Source: Syngnathus acus (lineage: Eukaryota > Chordata > Actinopteri > Syngnathiformes > Syngnathidae). Taken from it: a stretch of DNA of 64,000 bases. Below are positions 63,769 through 64,000 of the stretch, one piece after another. A program made the translations under genes and the position numbers. Below the pieces are notes generated by a model. The model searched no databases. It saw nothing but the letters and a program-made list of their open reading frames with translations, and was not told the DNA's origin. How positions within the stretch are numbered: the first letter of the stretch is position 1; each line of letters starts with the position of its first letter. The DNA is taken from assembly GCF_901709675.1 (NCBI RefSeq), contig NC_051089.1, forward strand, positions 4,066,476 to 4,130,475, read 5' to 3'.

Positions 63769-64000
63769 GCTAAATATTTATGTGTTTCATAAACGGCAAC
63801 ACCATGTGATGGATCCACACAGCCTACATGAGCGATCATTAGGGGTGAGGAGATCAAATAGTACAGCTGAACCAAAACAAGATTGGAAAATATCGCATGG
63901 CTCGCCCCCTCCCTCCCCTCCTCCCCCTCCTTTTCTTCTTTTGGAGCTACAAAACAACAAACATGCTAATCTAAAAGAATAGTGGCGCATTTCGAAACAA
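59411..64000. other. non-coding sequence
   Basis: No exon is supported up to the window edge. Small features include a T-run at 60477-60492, a G-run at 62863-62878, an A-run at 63358-63372 and the TG tract at 63733. The sulfotransferase catalytic exon expected downstream of 5316 is not found here. Confidence 0.5.
63733..63767. repeat. (TG)n microsatellite
   Basis: An uninterrupted TG run of about 17 repeats. Confidence 0.95.

Overview
The window looks like nuclear DNA of a teleost fish, probably a percomorph. It is AT-rich and almost free of coding sequence. It has many simple-sequence tracts and carries debris of repeat families common in fish genomes: hAT-type DNA transposons, a short inverted-repeat element that begins 'AAACCTCGG', an element with CCGTATTTTCCG termini, an L2-like LINE, and fragments of a dispersed repeat with a 'gggtgagctgg...cccagctgac' core. 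The species cannot be fixed from sequence alone.

Only one exon is convincing. Positions 5156-5316 on the + strand have a strong 3' splice site, a good start context, a 52-codon open frame encoding a type II signal anchor, and a GTGAGT donor. The peptide resembles the N-terminus of GalNAc-4-O-sulfotransferases (CHST8/CHST9), closer to CHST8. The catalytic sulfotransferase exon is not in the window. If the call is right, everything from 5317 to at least 64000 is intron, apart from any small stem-region exon. One weak candidate for such an exon, in the correct phase, lies at 13182-13360.

Layout. 1-5155: sequence upstream of the exon, with a CTCF-like motif at 242-255, a hAT remnant at 3084-3421 and a MITE at 3813-4135. 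5597-6668: two adjacent hAT-type elements bracketed by three copies of the same 8-bp palindrome; the first contains a second hAT that retains part of a BED-finger transposase. 8140-9995: a decayed minisatellite interrupted by a 5'-truncated LINE. 27566-28674 and 34437-34743: two members of one terminal-inverted-repeat family in opposite orientation, the larger carrying a 251-bp tandem array. 36600-49150: scattered tandem duplications, a second LINE fragment, and repeat pieces. 51300-54600: microsatellites and a 95-bp triple repeat. 54600-64000: single-copy-looking DNA with a second CTCF-like motif, a decayed minisatellite at 59046-59410 and simple repeats.

I found no rRNA, tRNA, CRISPR array, viral genome or multi-gene system. 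The main points of interest are the sulfotransferase exon at the edge of a very long intron, the structure of the TIR elements, and several recent tandem duplications.
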